DNA of 19,707 bases from CAZVWV01 sp964631745 (lineage in GTDB: Bacteria > Bdellovibrionota_C > UBA2361 > JBGSMV01): contig CAZVWV010000068.1 of NCBI GenBank assembly GCA_964631745.1, positions 1 through 19,707 of the forward strand, read 5' to 3'. Within the stretch, counting starts at the first letter, position 1. Every line of letters begins with the position of its first letter. The position numbers and the translations under genes are program-made. The notes under the pieces are model-generated. The model ran no database searches. It had not been told where the DNA came from and was given only the letters and a program-made list of their open reading frames with translations. Positions 19,332 through 19,707 of the stretch are shown piece after piece.

Positions 19332-19667
19332 CTAAAATGGGATATCGTCATCATCAAACGCCGGCGGGGCTTGTTGAGGCTGCGGACCACTTGCAGCATA
19401 GTCCCTGGGTTCTTCAGCTTGCGCGCCAGGCTCGCTCCTTTCGAATGGCTGGTTGTCGATGAAATGAAGCGCTTTTCTTAATTCAAAACAAATAGCCAAT
19501 GCGTCAGCAGGGAAAAGATTTATTCGACTATCTTCCCATTCGCCCGATCTGTTTTTCGAGCTCTTGGTTAACGTCATCGAGAGTCCCCCCTTTTCGTTAT
19601 CCCACACCGCAACCTTTACGGTGCGAACCAGTCGACTTCTCAAATCAAGTATCGGTCTTCGTGACAT
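19332..19667 (-). CDS. Putative single-stranded DNA-binding protein with SSB-type C-terminal tail
   Basis: 111-aa protein. The N-terminal 70 residues are a small beta-rich domain: LVRTVKVAVWDNEKGGLSMT, then GEWEDSRINLFPADALAICF and a helix FELRKALHFI. The layout V..A.W.NE..G....T.S....D..GEW.DS..F...DL..L resembles small phage and plasmid ssDNA-binding-like proteins. A Pro/Gln/Glu-rich linker follows, ending FDDDDIPF. The last residues are identical to the tip of bacterial SSB (DDDIPF), through which SSB recruits repair and replication enzymes. The ATG at 19667 has AAAGGAG at good spacing. It is the first complete gene of the replication block. The tail is seen directly; DNA binding is inferred. 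Confidence 0.7.
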   Translation of the reverse strand: MSRRPILDLRSRLVRTVKVAVWDNEKGGLSMTLTKSSKNRSGEWEDSRINLFPADALAICFELRKALHFIDNQPFERSEPGAQAEEPRDYAASGPQPQQAPPAFDDDDIPF

Positions 19668-19707
19668 AGCTATGCTCCTTTATCGTTTAAGACTTGTGCG
19701 TTCGCCC

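Noticed and set aside
19680..19707. Possible end of a further gene at the right edge
   Set aside because: Two frames are open up to stops at 19680 and near 19674; with under 30 bases it cannot be decided which, if any, is coding.
1..19707. CRISPR array, tRNA, rRNA or insertion sequence
   Set aside because: No array-like spaced long repeats, no cloverleaf with a convincing acceptor/anticodon, and no transposase or terminal inverted repeats were seen; the short iterons are origin-like, not CRISPR-like.

Overview
The window is a stretch of a tailed double-stranded DNA phage or prophage genome with an HK97-type head (Caudoviricetes, probably siphovirus-like). Every gene I can support lies on the minus strand, so the biological reading direction is from the right end (19707) to the left end (1). 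The evidence for this identity is the ordered set HNH endonuclease, P27-type small terminase, Terminase_1-type large terminase, HK97-type portal, prohead protease, HK97-type major capsid protein, gp6-like connector, head-tail joining protein and gp10-like protein. Genes are packed with 1-8 base overlaps and strong AGGAGG-type ribosome binding sites, standard stops and ATG/GTG/TTG starts, which indicates a bacterial host. The lipobox lipoprotein hints at a Gram-negative host but does not prove it. No integrase, repressor, endolysin or tail genes lie in the window. Two runs of exactly ten N (4268-4277 and 9922-9931) look like scaffold placeholders of a draft or metagenomic assembly.

Right part, early/replication region (19667 to about 16130): a small protein ending in the bacterial SSB-tail sequence DDDDIPF, two unknown proteins, a DUF4373 (Lin1244/Lin1753-like) replication initiator, a winged-helix-like protein, a small membrane protein and a RusA-like resolvase. 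Inside the initiator gene are four near-palindromic 16-bp iterons (consensus TTRATCGCGCGATYAA) spaced 21-22 bp apart and flanked by a 5-base polypyrimidine/polypurine repeat. This layout closely recalls the lambda origin inside gene O.

Middle part, accessory early genes (16431 to 12083): a tightly overlapped operon of small, mostly unknown proteins. One is a predicted membrane-anchored metzincin metalloprotease (HExxHxxGxxD plus Met-turn, 14534-15163). Others are a HDxxY-motif protein, several small membrane-associated proteins, and an HNH endonuclease near the terminase end.

The only large non-coding gap (11816-12082) separates this operon from the packaging and head genes. It holds two hairpins, an AT-rich perfect palindrome, a possible promoter and G-runs, and is the best candidate for the cos/late-control region.

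Left part, packaging and head genes (11815 to 1): small and large terminase and portal, then an unusual 5.5-kb block before the prohead protease. It encodes two putative structural or receptor-binding proteins, a 590-aa tail-fibre-like protein with a clear Sec signal peptide, three small proteins, a lipoprotein, and a gene broken by the assembly gap. The protease, a zinc-ribbon protein, capsid, decoration-like protein, connector, head-tail joining protein and a truncated gp10-like gene follow. Hairpins lie before and after the capsid gene and after the decoration-like gene.

All functional calls rest on motif and family recognition by eye; no database search was run.
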